From an uncultured Flavobacteriales bacterium (GTDB lineage Bacteria > Bacteroidota > Bacteroidia > Flavobacteriales > Schleiferiaceae), in the NCBI GenBank assembly GCA_937942085.1, contig CALDGA010000201.1:1-64000 (forward strand): a DNA stretch of 64,000 nucleotides. Reading direction: 5' to 3'. Within the stretch, counting starts at the first letter, position 1. Every line of letters begins with the position of its first letter. A program made the position numbers and the translations under genes. Below the pieces are notes generated by a model that had not been told where the DNA came from, searched no databases, and was given only the letters and a program-made list of their open reading frames with translations. This document shows, piece by piece, positions 52,791 to 62,165 of the stretch.

Positions 52791-54206
52791 TTAAAAATCT
52801 TTGAGGTCCCTTCCTAGGAACGTTTGTACAGTCCTGAAACCAATGTAACTTTTAGCTGTATCTTGATATTCGTAGTCTCTTGCTCCAACTTGAAGGAAGT
52901 ATGCAACATCTTTCCACGATCCACCACGAATCACTTTGCGTTTCATCGTTTCTAATTCGTCATCAAATGCATTGTATTGTATTTCAGCGGCAATATCACT
53001 GTTGAAAGCATACGACTGAACATCAAACGCAGTAGAAGTCCACTCGCTCACATTACCAGACATGCAATAGAGATTGTATTCATTAGGAGAATATGCGGTT
53101 ACTTCCACAGGGTAAAAACCTCCATCAGCGGTAAGATTTCCTCGTCTAGGTTTGAAATTAGCTAAATAACAACCCGCACTGTTCGTAGCATAAGGTCCAC
53201 CCCATGGGTACGTGGTTAATTCCACACCTCCTCTGGCGGCGTATTCCCACTCAGCTTCGGTTGGCAGCCTAAATTCATGCTCTACGAGCTCTCCTGAGTT
53301 TTTCAAGAAATCTCTCCTATACTTACTTCTCCAGTTTGTAAATGCTTTTGCCTGTTTCCAACTAACTCCAACTACAGGGTAATCATCGTATGCTGGATGC
53401 CAGAAGTATTTATCATGCATTGGCTCGTTAAAACTGTAGGTAAAGTCGTGTATCCATACAAGAGTATCCGGATATACATTGATAGTTTCTTTCTCAAAAA
53501 ATGAAGAACGATTTGAACTAGACTGGGTGTTTTTGATGTAGTCTCGGTAACCGAATAACGAACCATCATCGTCTTCGTCACGATAGTCATATTCAACACG
53601 ATTCAATTTACTTGCTGCCTTTTGCTTATTAATCCAGTAGTATGTGTAATTCAATTGACGTGTATCTAATTGACGGTAACCCAACCACTGCTCCTCGGGA
53701 GGAAGATACATTCCCTCGATAATTTCAGTGTATTCAGCTGACGGGTAGCGGTTTTTTTCCCATTCTAGGAACGGATCCCAATTCAGGCGACGCATCATGC
53801 TGTCAGGATAATTGAGAGCGACGTAATCCTGGTAATAAGTTGGGTCCTCTAGTTCAGCGAAATCTATATATTCAAAATCTTCTACCAAGCCTTCAGCCAA
53901 TCGAACGCGAGCTATTGAATCACGAACCCATTGAACAAATTGACGATATTCATTATTCGTGATTTCAGTTTGGTCCATGTAAAATGAAGCTACACTAACC
54001 ACTTTAGCCGGAGCAGTGTATGCATATGGAACATCTTCATCATGGTTTCCCATTGTGAAAGACCCTTGAGGAATATAAACCATCCCATACGGTTCGCTTG
54101 GATACCAAGTCGGTCGGTTTTGAACACCAACTAATTCGCCTTGATCACTTCCGCCACATGAGGCCAAAAGTGCCGCTGCTGTGAGCCCTAATAGGAGCTT
54201 TTTCAT
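52791..54206 (-). CDS. gldK: Type IX secretion/gliding lipoprotein GldK (PorK)
   Basis: 471 residues. Lipoprotein signal ALLASC (Cys about 17), then a formylglycine-generating-enzyme-like fold: GMVYIPQGSFTMGNHDED, FYMDQTEITNNEYRQFV, PVVGVSWKQAKAFTNWRS, FRLPTEAEWEYAARGG, YCMSGNVSEWTS and KVIRGGSWKD. In GldK the fold is structural, forming periplasmic rings with GldN. A TAnnTTTG element at the end of porP suggests an internal promoter. Confidence 0.95.
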   Translation of the reverse strand: MKKLLLGLTAAALLASCGGSDQGELVGVQNRPTWYPSEPYGMVYIPQGSFTMGNHDEDVPYAYTAPAKVVSVASFYMDQTEITNNEYRQFVQWVRDSIARVRLAEGLVEDFEYIDFAELEDPTYYQDYVALNYPDSMMRRLNWDPFLEWEKNRYPSAEYTEIIEGMYLPPEEQWLGYRQLDTRQLNYTYYWINKQKAASKLNRVEYDYRDEDDDGSLFGYRDYIKNTQSSSNRSSFFEKETINVYPDTLVWIHDFTYSFNEPMHDKYFWHPAYDDYPVVGVSWKQAKAFTNWRSKYRRDFLKNSGELVEHEFRLPTEAEWEYAARGGVELTTYPWGGPYATNSAGCYLANFKPRRGNLTADGGFYPVEVTAYSPNEYNLYCMSGNVSEWTSTAFDVQSYAFNSDIAAEIQYNAFDDELETMKRKVIRGGSWKDVAYFLQVGARDYEYQDTAKSYIGFRTVQTFLGRDLKDF

Positions 54207-54256
54207 AATCTAATTTGTTTCTCTACTTTAATCTTAGCAAAAACCAAGCCGCTATA

Positions 54257-55195
54257 TTACAAAAATATGGGGTTTCTGTAACTACCTTTTTCCTTTGGTG
54301 GAATTTCGATAGTAAAACAGTAGGTCATCATGATTTCATGAGAACCACTGCTTGAGTTTCTTAACGTAGACGTGGTTAGGTCGTACGAGTAACTTGCGCG
54401 CAAGTCCTTAGTGATTTGGTAGCCTGCCATAATAGCCAAGGCGTCTTGCACTCTGTATGTAACGCCACCCCAGATTTGATTATTGTACATCGCTGCAGCA
54501 TTTAAATCAAACTGTGTGGTCACAAAGTCAGTCTTAATCATGGCTGCCGGCTGAAGCACGAAGCCATTTCCAAGGTCCAGATCATAACCCCCCATGAGGT
54601 AGTAATGACGTTGTCCGCGAATCTCTGCATTGAAGCTACCGCCGGTTGCATTGAGAATGTCTTTAGTTTCTAGGAGTCTAGTGCTACTCAATCCTGCGTA
54701 CCAGTTGGTGTGGCGATAGTAGGCACCAAAGTTCAAATCAGTTGCCATGGAGCTGCTTCCAAAAGCCACCAACGATGGATCGTTCATGGTTTGAGGCGGC
54801 GCCCAATTTCCTGTGGTTACTGCCTTGTTTCTGAAATCCACGCGCAATCCCAATCCAAGTGTTCCTCCTGCAAGGTCCATCTGGTAACCGTAGCCCAATC
54901 CTACAGTCATGTCTTGGAAATACCCAATCATATCGTTAGTCACATTTACCGCTAAACCGCCATGTAGGATTTTCCACGGAATGTTCGCTGTGAAGTTCTG
55001 TGTACTAGGGGCATTATCGAAACCTACCCATTGTTGACGGGCGGCCATGCCTAAACAAATAGCATCTCCCGCTCCAGTAACTCCTGGGTTGTAGAAGATT
55101 TTGTTGTTCGCGAATTGGGTGAACTGCACATCCTGTTGAGCCCAAAGGCTTGAGGTGCAGAACATTGCGAACAGTGCGATACAGGTTTTTTTCAT
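54257..55195 (-). CDS. PorP/SprF family type IX secretion membrane protein
   Basis: 312 residues: signal peptide (about 1-20), QDVQFTQFANNKIFYNPGVTGAG typical of PorP/SprF, then an outer-membrane barrel with Gly/Tyr-rich strands. PorP-type proteins bridge the T9SS ring to cargo or adhesins. First gene of the gld cluster; TATCTTTA, one base off the -7 consensus, lies at 55229-55236. Confidence 0.92.
   Translation of the reverse strand: MKKTCIALFAMFCTSSLWAQQDVQFTQFANNKIFYNPGVTGAGDAICLGMAARQQWVGFDNAPSTQNFTANIPWKILHGGLAVNVTNDMIGYFQDMTVGLGYGYQMDLAGGTLGLGLRVDFRNKAVTTGNWAPPQTMNDPSLVAFGSSSMATDLNFGAYYRHTNWYAGLSSTRLLETKDILNATGGSFNAEIRGQRHYYLMGGYDLDLGNGFVLQPAAMIKTDFVTTQFDLNAAAMYNNQIWGGVTYRVQDALAIMAGYQITKDLRASYSYDLTTSTLRNSSSGSHEIMMTYCFTIEIPPKEKGSYRNPIFL
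54260..54267 (-). promoter_or_regulatory. Possible internal -7 promoter element for gldK
   Basis: Reverse strand TATTTTTG in the last codons of porP, about 54 bases before the gldK ATG. Exact match to TAnnTTTG, no clear -33. Confidence 0.35.
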
Positions 55196-55228
55196 CTGAT
55201 TTGGCGCGTACGTGTTTTCAGTTGCCGC

Positions 55229-55236
55229 TAAAGATA
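55229..55236 (-). promoter_or_regulatory. Near-consensus -7 element for the porP-gldKLMN operon
   Basis: Reverse strand TATCTTTA, one mismatch from TAnnTTTG, 34 bases before the porP ATG. Confidence 0.35.
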
Positions 55237-55276
55237 GAAAAATTCCCTTGCGAATGACACAATCTTCCTTTTGTTA

Positions 55277-56434
55277 TCAAGCTTTTTGTTGCGCTTTCCA
55301 CCAGCGTGAGGGCAATTTTCCTTGCAAGGCTTCTTCATAATCCTCAAGACCACAAGGAACTAGGGCTGTTCTATTTTGATCTGGACTGCCTTTTGGAATT
55401 TCTATCCACCATCTCCCGCTTTTGGGACTCTTGAAGAAATTGACTTCGTCGCTTTCATCGACTAGCACGGTGTACTTCTGGTAGTCGGCGCGCGATCCTT
55501 TTGGGTAATCGCCATAGCGCAATGAGATGCCTTCGAGGAAGTACCAAAGGGCATGTGCGCACAGGTGGGCGCTTTGGCCGCGGTTGTCGAGACGCGGGTT
55601 GTATTCGTAGAGGCCGAGCTGAGATAATTGGTCGCTCATACCAGCATACCTCGTAATCGCACACAATTCAGCTCCGGAAAGTCCATGTGGCGAGGTGTAG
55701 AAGGTGCCAGGGTTGTAGCTCTGACGTACGGCCCCGAGGTCAATGGAGACAATATCTGCATCTCGTACGAAGGGTTCCGTACGAGCAATTTGGTTCTGAA
55801 TTTCACCTAAACGCACGGCTTCAAAGAAGAGCTTGTCAATGAGTTTGATTTCCTCTGGATTGTTGAAATAGGTTTGGTAGCCGAGGTTGGTGAAGTTATA
55901 GAGGTTATGTGGCTGTTGTAGGACCAAGTGGCTCACGTAGCTCTGGTGGTCCAGGTCGCGTCCTTCACCACCGACGTCGAGTCTGGCGTCTACTGCGACC
56001 ACATTGACGGTTTGTTCGAGGTCATCGTAGGCACGGTACGAGCCAAAGGTCAATTCCTGCGAGCCGCCGATCGTGATGACGATGATGTTGCGCTTGAGGA
56101 GCTCTTCGGTGATTTCTTTGAGTGCAGTAATGGTATCAAGGTGTTGCTCTCCCTTGTAAAGATTGCCGAGGTCTGCCACATGAAAATCCCAATTCCCCTT
56201 GTACAATTGGTACAAGTACGGGCGAATGGCATCTGCAGCGCCATCACAGCCCACGTTGCGGTAGGCGCGACGATCTTCCTGTACGCCGATAATGGCCACG
56301 TTGATGCCGTCGAGATCCGGCAAGCCATCGAGTTCGGTGTGCTTGTGCACGACTCGACCAAGCTGGTTCGTGTCCAGTACGGGCAGTGCGTTAAGTACAC
56401 TGTCGGGAATTGGGCTAAGGTGTAGCACGGGCAA
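55277..56434 (-). CDS. Arginase/formimidoylglutamase-fold protein lacking canonical metal ligands
   Basis: 385 residues of the ureohydrolase fold, as in the Bacteroidota proteins annotated formimidoylglutamase. The metal motifs are altered: GGSQELTFG (His to Gln at 126), VDARLDVGG (DAHxD His to Arg at 151; both Asp kept), and VSIDLGAVRQSYNPG (first Asp kept at 232, second replaced by Gly234). Three of six arginase-type ligands are missing, so dinuclear Mn catalysis is doubtful. The start is TTG 56434 or GTG 56428; no in-frame ATG exists between the upstream stop (56453-56455) and the conserved sequence. It follows topA by 26 bases. Confidence 0.85.
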   Translation of the reverse strand: MPVLHLSPIPDSVLNALPVLDTNQLGRVVHKHTELDGLPDLDGINVAIIGVQEDRRAYRNVGCDGAADAIRPYLYQLYKGNWDFHVADLGNLYKGEQHLDTITALKEITEELLKRNIIVITIGGSQELTFGSYRAYDDLEQTVNVVAVDARLDVGGEGRDLDHQSYVSHLVLQQPHNLYNFTNLGYQTYFNNPEEIKLIDKLFFEAVRLGEIQNQIARTEPFVRDADIVSIDLGAVRQSYNPGTFYTSPHGLSGAELCAITRYAGMSDQLSQLGLYEYNPRLDNRGQSAHLCAHALWYFLEGISLRYGDYPKGSRADYQKYTVLVDESDEVNFFKSPKSGRWWIEIPKGSPDQNRTALVPCGLEDYEEALQGKLPSRWWKAQQKA

Positions 56435-56460
56435 GGATTTTACCCGTCCAATTTAGGGCC

Positions 56461-58755
56461 TTATTTACGTCCGCGACGACGTTTTGTAGGTCCTGCCGCC
56501 ATAAGTTCTTCACAACCGGCACGGTCCAAAGATTCGGCTTCTGTGCCTTTTGGAATCTTATAGTTGTTGCCGCCTGATTTGATATAGGGTCCGTAGCGTC
56601 CTTTGAGGATTTGGATGATCGGTTCTTCCGTGAATTCCGCAATGATGTTGTTCGCGGCCCCGGCTTCTTTTTCCTCGATGACTTGGATGGCTTTTGCCAA
56701 ACTCACCTCCTCTGGAGTGTCCTCGGTTAAGCTGTAGAATTTCTTGTTCCACATCACATATGGACCGTAACGCCCTACATTGGCTTTGATTTCAAGATCC
56801 TTGTAGGTTCCCACGGTGCGCGGGAGGACTTCTTCACGCAAGGCCATTTCCAACGTGGCATCATAGAATCCTACGTTCGGTGGGAGCTTTTTGAATCGGG
56901 GCTTGGTCTCTTCGTCCCCATCGCCAATCTGGAATACGAACCCATAACGAGCGAGTTTTACATATACCGGCTCGCCTGTGCCCGGCTCTTCACCTAGAAG
57001 GCGTGAGGCCTTGCCGCCTTGTGGGGCTTGTTCGATGAGCGGGTGGAATTGGCTGTAGAAATCCTGAATAGAATCCTGCCAGCGTACTTGACCTTCCGCG
57101 ATGGTATCGAAGTTTTGCTCAGCTTTCGCGGTGAACTGGTAGTCCATGATGAGCTTGTAATGCTCGGTGAGGAAATCAGTCACTACTCGGCCAATGTCGG
57201 TAGGGAACAGTTTGTTTTTATCTGCGCCGTAGGTTTCTGTGGCAGTGGCTGCGGACAGGCCGGCGGCGTTGAGCGTAAGGACTTGGTAATCGCGCTGGTT
57301 GCCTTCTAAACTATCCTTGATCACGTAGTCGCGTTTTTGGATGGTAGAGATGGTCGGTGCGTAGGTCGAAGGACGTCCAATGCCCAGTTCTTCAAGTTTC
57401 TTTACCAAGGAAGCTTCGGTGTATCGCGGGGTGTGCTTGGTGAAGCGTTGTGTGGCCGTGATCTCAGTGTAGGAGAGGCGGTCGCCTTCTTTTACTGCAG
57501 GTAGTTGGCCGTCTACGGTTTCTGCGTTTTCCTCGTCCGTGCCTTCAGTATATACTTTGATAAATCCGTCGAACGTGATGACTTGACCGCGGGCAGTGAA
57601 TCGCTCTGCAGAAGGAGCGTTTTCATTGGCCAATTTAATGGTCGTATTCTCCAATTTCGCATCCGCCATTTGAGAGGCGATTGTGCGCTTGTAGATCAAA
57701 TCATAGAGACGCTTTTGTCTGTCGTCGGCACCGGCTATGGTCTTAGAGAAATTGGTCGGGCGGATGGCCTCGTGTGCTTCCTGCGCGCCTTTGCTCTTGG
57801 TGCTGAATTTGCGGACTTGGTGGTATTCAGGACCGAAATGTGCTTCAACGTGCTGGGCGATTCCTGTGATGGCATCGTTGCTCAAGTTAAAGCTGTCCGT
57901 TCTCATGTAGGTAATGTGTCCGGCTTCGTATAGGCGTTGGGCGAGGGTCATGGTTTGACTTACGCTGTAGCCCAATTTTCTACTAGCTTCCTGTTGTAGG
58001 GTAGAGGTGGTGAACGGGGCGGCAGGGCTTCGCTTGCCAGGGCGCATTTCTACGCTCTCGACGATGAAATTGGCCCCAGCGCAATTTTGTAAAAAGCTTT
58101 GTGCAGCCTCTTGAGTAGGGAATCCGTTGCTAATATCTGCTTTGAACGAGATGCTTCCGTCGGTGAAGATTCCGCTCACTTTAAATGAGGCTTCAGGGGT
58201 GTGCGCTTCGATTTCGCGCTCCTTTTCCACGATCAATCGAACGGCCACACTTTGCACGCGACCGGCACTCAATCCGCGCTTGATGCTCTTCCACAAAACA
58301 GGGCTTAATTCGTACCCTACCAATCGATCCAGTACGCGACGCGCTTGCTGTGCATCGACCAATTCCTTGTTGATCTTGCGAGGATTTTCTACCGCGCGTA
58401 GGATGGCGGTTTTGGTGATCTCGTTGAAGACGATGCGTTCGGTATTTTCTTCTTTCAATTCAAGTGCTTCGCTCAGGTGCCATGCAATGGCTTCCCCTTC
58501 GCGGTCCTCATCCGATGCGAGCCAAACCTTTTCGGCTTTCTTCGCAGCGGCCTTCAATTCCTTGACCAAGGTTTTCTTGTCTTTCGACACACAATATTCT
58601 GGGGTGAATTCGTTTTCGATGTCGATGGCCATCCCTTTATCGCATAGGTCGCGAATGTGACCGTACGAGGACATTACCGTGAAATCGTTTCCAAGGTATT
58701 TCTGGATGGTTTTGGCTTTCGCCGGTGACTCTACAATGACTAGGTTGTTGGCCAT
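56461..58755 (-). CDS. topA: DNA topoisomerase I (type IA)
   Basis: Relaxes negative supercoils. The 764 residues show a TOPRIM domain (NLVIVESPAKAKTIQKYLG, ASDEDREGEAIAWHL), the active-site Tyr in GHITYMRTDSFNLS, and AGRVQSVAVRLI. The C-terminus has Topo C repeats (KLARYGFVFQIG, NVGRYGPYVMWN, LKGRYGPYIKSGG) and a basic tail in place of zinc fingers. ATG 58755 begins the TOPRIM domain. TTACTTTG, one mismatch from a -7 element, lies about 30 bases upstream. Confidence 0.97.
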   Translation of the reverse strand: MANNLVIVESPAKAKTIQKYLGNDFTVMSSYGHIRDLCDKGMAIDIENEFTPEYCVSKDKKTLVKELKAAAKKAEKVWLASDEDREGEAIAWHLSEALELKEENTERIVFNEITKTAILRAVENPRKINKELVDAQQARRVLDRLVGYELSPVLWKSIKRGLSAGRVQSVAVRLIVEKEREIEAHTPEASFKVSGIFTDGSISFKADISNGFPTQEAAQSFLQNCAGANFIVESVEMRPGKRSPAAPFTTSTLQQEASRKLGYSVSQTMTLAQRLYEAGHITYMRTDSFNLSNDAITGIAQHVEAHFGPEYHQVRKFSTKSKGAQEAHEAIRPTNFSKTIAGADDRQKRLYDLIYKRTIASQMADAKLENTTIKLANENAPSAERFTARGQVITFDGFIKVYTEGTDEENAETVDGQLPAVKEGDRLSYTEITATQRFTKHTPRYTEASLVKKLEELGIGRPSTYAPTISTIQKRDYVIKDSLEGNQRDYQVLTLNAAGLSAATATETYGADKNKLFPTDIGRVVTDFLTEHYKLIMDYQFTAKAEQNFDTIAEGQVRWQDSIQDFYSQFHPLIEQAPQGGKASRLLGEEPGTGEPVYVKLARYGFVFQIGDGDEETKPRFKKLPPNVGFYDATLEMALREEVLPRTVGTYKDLEIKANVGRYGPYVMWNKKFYSLTEDTPEEVSLAKAIQVIEEKEAGAANNIIAEFTEEPIIQILKGRYGPYIKSGGNNYKIPKGTEAESLDRAGCEELMAAGPTKRRRGRK

Positions 58756-58902
58756 AATGTGGGTAAGGGTTGAAATTTGCCGCAAAGTAAAAACCAATTT
58801 TTAATGAGATGCAACACCTGATATATGTGGGACCGATGAACTTTTTCCTTATTACTACGTAATAGATTTTTACGAATCGGACAAATTGTCAGTATACCGA
58901 TG

Positions 58903-58910
58903 TATCTTTG
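58903..58910 (+). promoter_or_regulatory. -7 promoter element for miaB
   Basis: TATCTTTG matches TAnnTTTG, 42 bases before the ATG at 58952. A TTG at 58886-58888 gives a 14-base spacer, shorter than usual. Confidence 0.5.
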
Positions 58911-58951
58911 AAGCATCGCAAGAGAAAGTAAAGTTTTGAGCGAATAGATTT

Positions 58952-60427
58952 ATGGAAGCAAAAACAAAACGCGCAAGCGGAAGGGGCCTCTACGCCGAGG
59001 GCGACAAGAACCCGCACGAGCATGATGGCACGGTCCACGAGACCAACAATCCCAACGGCACCAAGAAACTCTACATCGAGTCTTACGGTTGTCAAATGAA
59101 CTTTTCAGATAGCGAAATCGTCGCTTCAGTATTGGCTAAAGAAGGCTATACGACCACTCAAGATGCGGCTGAGGCGGATCTAGTGTTGTTGAACACTTGT
59201 TCGATTCGCGACAAAGCCGAACAAACCGTTCGCAACAGATTGGCGCATTTCAACGGCCACAAGAAAACCAACCCGGACATGAAAATAGGTGTGTTGGGCT
59301 GTATGGCGGAGCGCGTGAAGGGTAAGTTGTTGGAAGAAGAAAAATTGGTTGACTTGGTCGTAGGGCCGGATGCCTACCGCGATCTCCCGAATCTTTTGGA
59401 GGAGCTCGACGGCGGTCGTAAGGCGGTCAATGTAATCCTTAGCAAGGAAGAGACCTACGACGATATTGAACCGGTTCGCTTGGGCGGAAATGGCGTAAGT
59501 GCCTTTATTTCCATCACTCGCGGTTGTGATAACATGTGTACCTTCTGTGTAGTGCCGTTCACCCGTGGACGCGAGCGCTCGAGAAACCCACAAACCATCG
59601 TGGACGAGGCATTGGACCTTGCGAGCCAGGGCTACAAAGAAATTACCCTCTTGGGACAGAACGTCGACAGCTACTTGTGGTACGGCGGCGGACTCAAGAA
59701 GGACTTTGATAAGGCATCGGATTTGGCCAAGGCCAGCGCGGTGCATTTCGCTGACCTTATGGCGATGGTTGCCGAGGCAGTGCCGCACATGCGCATCCGA
59801 TTCTCCACGTCGAACCCGCAGGATATGCGAGACGATGTGCTCGAGACCATTGCGAAGTACAAGAACATCTGTAACTACATCCATTTGCCGGTGCAAAGTG
59901 GATCGTCTCGCATCTTGGAATTGATGAACCGTGGGCACAACAGAGAGGAGTACTTTGCGCTGATCGACCGCATTCGCCGAATCATTCCTGGGTGTGCCAT
60001 TTCGCATGATATGATTGCGGGCTTCCCGACGGAAACCGAGGAAGACCACAAGGAGACGTTGAGCTTGATGGAATATGTGCAATATGATTTTGGCTACATG
60101 TTCTTCTACAGCGAGCGCCCAAACACGTATGCGGCGAGAAAATTGGAAGATGATATCCCTCTTGAGGTGAAAAAGCGCCGATTGAACGAGATCATCCAGT
60201 TGCAAAACAAGCATTCACTCTTGCGCCACGAGGCCATGGTAGGCAATACCTACGAGGTCTTGGTAGAGGGCACGTCTAAGAAGCGTGAGGACCAATTATT
60301 TGGTCGTACCGACACCAACAGTGTGGTAGTATTTGATCGCCATGATTTCCAGCCTGGCGATTTTGTGAAAGTGAACATAGATAGATGTACGGCAGCGACC
60401 TTGATCGGTACTGTAGTCTTCGAATAA
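58952..60427 (+). CDS. miaB: tRNA-2-methylthio-N6-dimethylallyladenosine synthase MiaB
   Basis: Radical SAM methylthiotransferase modifying A37 of tRNAs. The 491 residues comprise a polar N-terminal extension (about 1-28), the MTTase domain with three cluster Cys (ESYGCQMNFSDSE, LLNTCSIRDKAE, GVLGCMAERVKG), the radical SAM motif RGCDNMCTFCVVPFTRGRE (CxxxCxxC), IHLPVQSGSSRILELMNRGH and a C-terminal TRAM domain. First gene of the miaB-regulator-lptE-secG block. Confidence 0.97.
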   Translation: MEAKTKRASGRGLYAEGDKNPHEHDGTVHETNNPNGTKKLYIESYGCQMNFSDSEIVASVLAKEGYTTTQDAAEADLVLLNTCSIRDKAEQTVRNRLAHFNGHKKTNPDMKIGVLGCMAERVKGKLLEEEKLVDLVVGPDAYRDLPNLLEELDGGRKAVNVILSKEETYDDIEPVRLGGNGVSAFISITRGCDNMCTFCVVPFTRGRERSRNPQTIVDEALDLASQGYKEITLLGQNVDSYLWYGGGLKKDFDKASDLAKASAVHFADLMAMVAEAVPHMRIRFSTSNPQDMRDDVLETIAKYKNICNYIHLPVQSGSSRILELMNRGHNREEYFALIDRIRRIIPGCAISHDMIAGFPTETEEDHKETLSLMEYVQYDFGYMFFYSERPNTYAARKLEDDIPLEVKKRRLNEIIQLQNKHSLLRHEAMVGNTYEVLVEGTSKKREDQLFGRTDTNSVVVFDRHDFQPGDFVKVNIDRCTAATLIGTVVFE

Positions 60428-60444
60428 ACGTTAATACACTACCA

Positions 60445-61662
60445 ATGTCTGATATGAAAAGCATCAAACAACGCTTCGGCATCATCGGGGTAAGTCCATT
60501 GTTGGACCGCGCCTTGGAGAAAGCCGTGCGTGTGGCGCCGACCGACATCAGCGTCTTGGTCACCGGAGAAAGTGGGGTGGGGAAAGAAGCCGTCCCGAAA
60601 ATCATTCACGGATTGAGCCACCGAAAGCATGCACCGTACATCGCGGTGAACTGTGGGGCCATTCCTGAGGGAACCATAGATTCGGAACTCTTTGGGCACG
60701 AGAAAGGCGCTTTTACGGGCGCCACCGGCGCCCGCAAAGGGTACTTCGAGGAAGCTGACGGCGGCACCATCTTTTTGGACGAAGTGGGCGAATTACCCAT
60801 GCCCTCACAAGTGCGATTGCTTCGCGTGTTGGAAACGGGGGAGTTCATCCGAGTAGGGGCGTCTCGAGCCAACAAGATTGACGTTCGCGTCGTTGGAGCC
60901 ACGAATGTGGGTATGCTCGAGGCGATCAAGAATGGCAAGTTTCGCGAGGATTTGTACTACAGATTAAACACGGTGGAGATCAACTTGCCGCCATTGCGAG
61001 AGCGCCCGGCCGACATCCATTTGTTGTTCCGAAAGTTTGCGGCGGATTTCGCTAATAAATACCATTTGCCGCCGGTGCGTTTGGACGATGAAGCGGTCCG
61101 ATTACTGGAGCAATACCGTTGGCCAGGAAACATTCGTCAATTGCGCAACCTGGCAGAGCAGATGAGTGTGATTGAGACCTCGCGCTTGGTGGGTAAGGAA
61201 GTGCTGAAGGCCTATTTGCCGCAGGTGGATGCCTCGAACTTGCCGGCATTGGCCAATACCCGATTGAGCGACGATGGTGTTTCGAATGCGGATTTTGTGA
61301 AAGAGCGTGAGGCTTTGTACAAGCTGTTGTTTGAAATGCGCGCTGAAATCAATGCATTGAAAAATGCGATGGCTTCGGGCGAGGGAATTTACGAAGGCAT
61401 GCAGCGCGAATATCCAAAGATTACGGGAGAGTACAGCCCGTCGGACGGGGCGGTGACGTTTGTGGATCGCGAGCAGTACGAGGATTTCAATGAGGATGAG
61501 AATACCATTGAGATTGAGAATTTGAGCTTGGTAGACAAGGAAGTGGAATTGATCAAGAAGGCATTGGAAAAGTCGAATGGAAAGCGGAAGGTTGCCGCGA
61601 AGGAATTGGGCATTTCTGAACGTACCTTGTATCGCAAGATCAAACAATACAATTTGGAATAA
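60445..61662 (+). CDS. AAA+ sigma-54-type transcriptional activator without receiver domain
   Basis: 405 residues. AAA+ domain begins almost at the N-terminus: Walker A GESGVGKE (41-48), GAFTGA (88-93) for sigma-54 contact, Walker B GGTIFLDEVGE (106-116), and RWPGNIRQLRNLAEQM. A divergent acidic linker (about 290-360) precedes a Fis-type helix-turn-helix (VAAKELGISERTLYRKI). No receiver, GAF or PAS domain, so activity is controlled by other means. It sits 17 bases after miaB and overlaps the lptE start by one base. ATG 60445 or 60454 both plausible. Confidence 0.93.
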   Translation: MSDMKSIKQRFGIIGVSPLLDRALEKAVRVAPTDISVLVTGESGVGKEAVPKIIHGLSHRKHAPYIAVNCGAIPEGTIDSELFGHEKGAFTGATGARKGYFEEADGGTIFLDEVGELPMPSQVRLLRVLETGEFIRVGASRANKIDVRVVGATNVGMLEAIKNGKFREDLYYRLNTVEINLPPLRERPADIHLLFRKFAADFANKYHLPPVRLDDEAVRLLEQYRWPGNIRQLRNLAEQMSVIETSRLVGKEVLKAYLPQVDASNLPALANTRLSDDGVSNADFVKEREALYKLLFEMRAEINALKNAMASGEGIYEGMQREYPKITGEYSPSDGAVTFVDREQYEDFNEDENTIEIENLSLVDKEVELIKKALEKSNGKRKVAAKELGISERTLYRKIKQYNLE

Positions 61663-62165
61663 TGGTCCAATTCTGCCGCATATCCATCCTGTTTCTCGCG
61701 TTGGTGCTGAGTTCCTGCAAAGGTGGGTACAGCTTTACGGGCGGTAATGTGGGGGACGCGAAGACGATGCAGGTGGACTTTTTTGATAATAATGCACAGA
61801 TTGTGAATCCGGAGGCGTCGCAGTGGGTGACCGAAGCGATCAAAGATATTTTTGTGCAGCAGACGCCGCTAGAGCTCGTTCAGGGGCCGGCCGACATGTA
61901 TATCAGCGGCGAAATAAGCGAATACAGTTTGCGGCCGCAGGCGGCGCGAGGTCCCAGTGAGGTGGCTCAGATGCTGTTTACTATAAGTGTGCAGGTGGAG
62001 TTCATCAATGAATTGGCCCCAGAGAATAATTTCAATGCCCGGTTTAGTCGTTCTCGTCCCTACGATGCAGACCTCAATTTTTCCGATATTGAAAACGAAT
62101 TGGCCGCAGAAATCATAAAAGAATTACGAGAAGATGTGCTGAATAGAGCCATCGCGAATTGGTAA
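61662..62165 (+). CDS. lptE: LptE-family lipoprotein (LPS assembly)
   Basis: 167 residues. Lipoprotein signal LVLSSC (Cys about 19), GGYSFTGGNVGDAKTMQVDFF at the mature N-terminus, and a compact mixed alpha/beta body (DMYISGEISEYSLRP, FSRSRPYDADLNFS). In Bacteroidota this family corresponds to LptE, the plug partner of the LptD translocon. The ATG overlaps the regulator stop (TAATG). Confidence 0.85.
   Translation: MVQFCRISILFLALVLSSCKGGYSFTGGNVGDAKTMQVDFFDNNAQIVNPEASQWVTEAIKDIFVQQTPLELVQGPADMYISGEISEYSLRPQAARGPSEVAQMLFTISVQVEFINELAPENNFNARFSRSRPYDADLNFSDIENELAAEIIKELREDVLNRAIANW

Noticed and set aside
59180-60214. Reverse 344-codon ORF inside miaB
   Set aside because: Long but antisense to a fully conserved MiaB; composition typical of a shadow frame in a GC-balanced gene.
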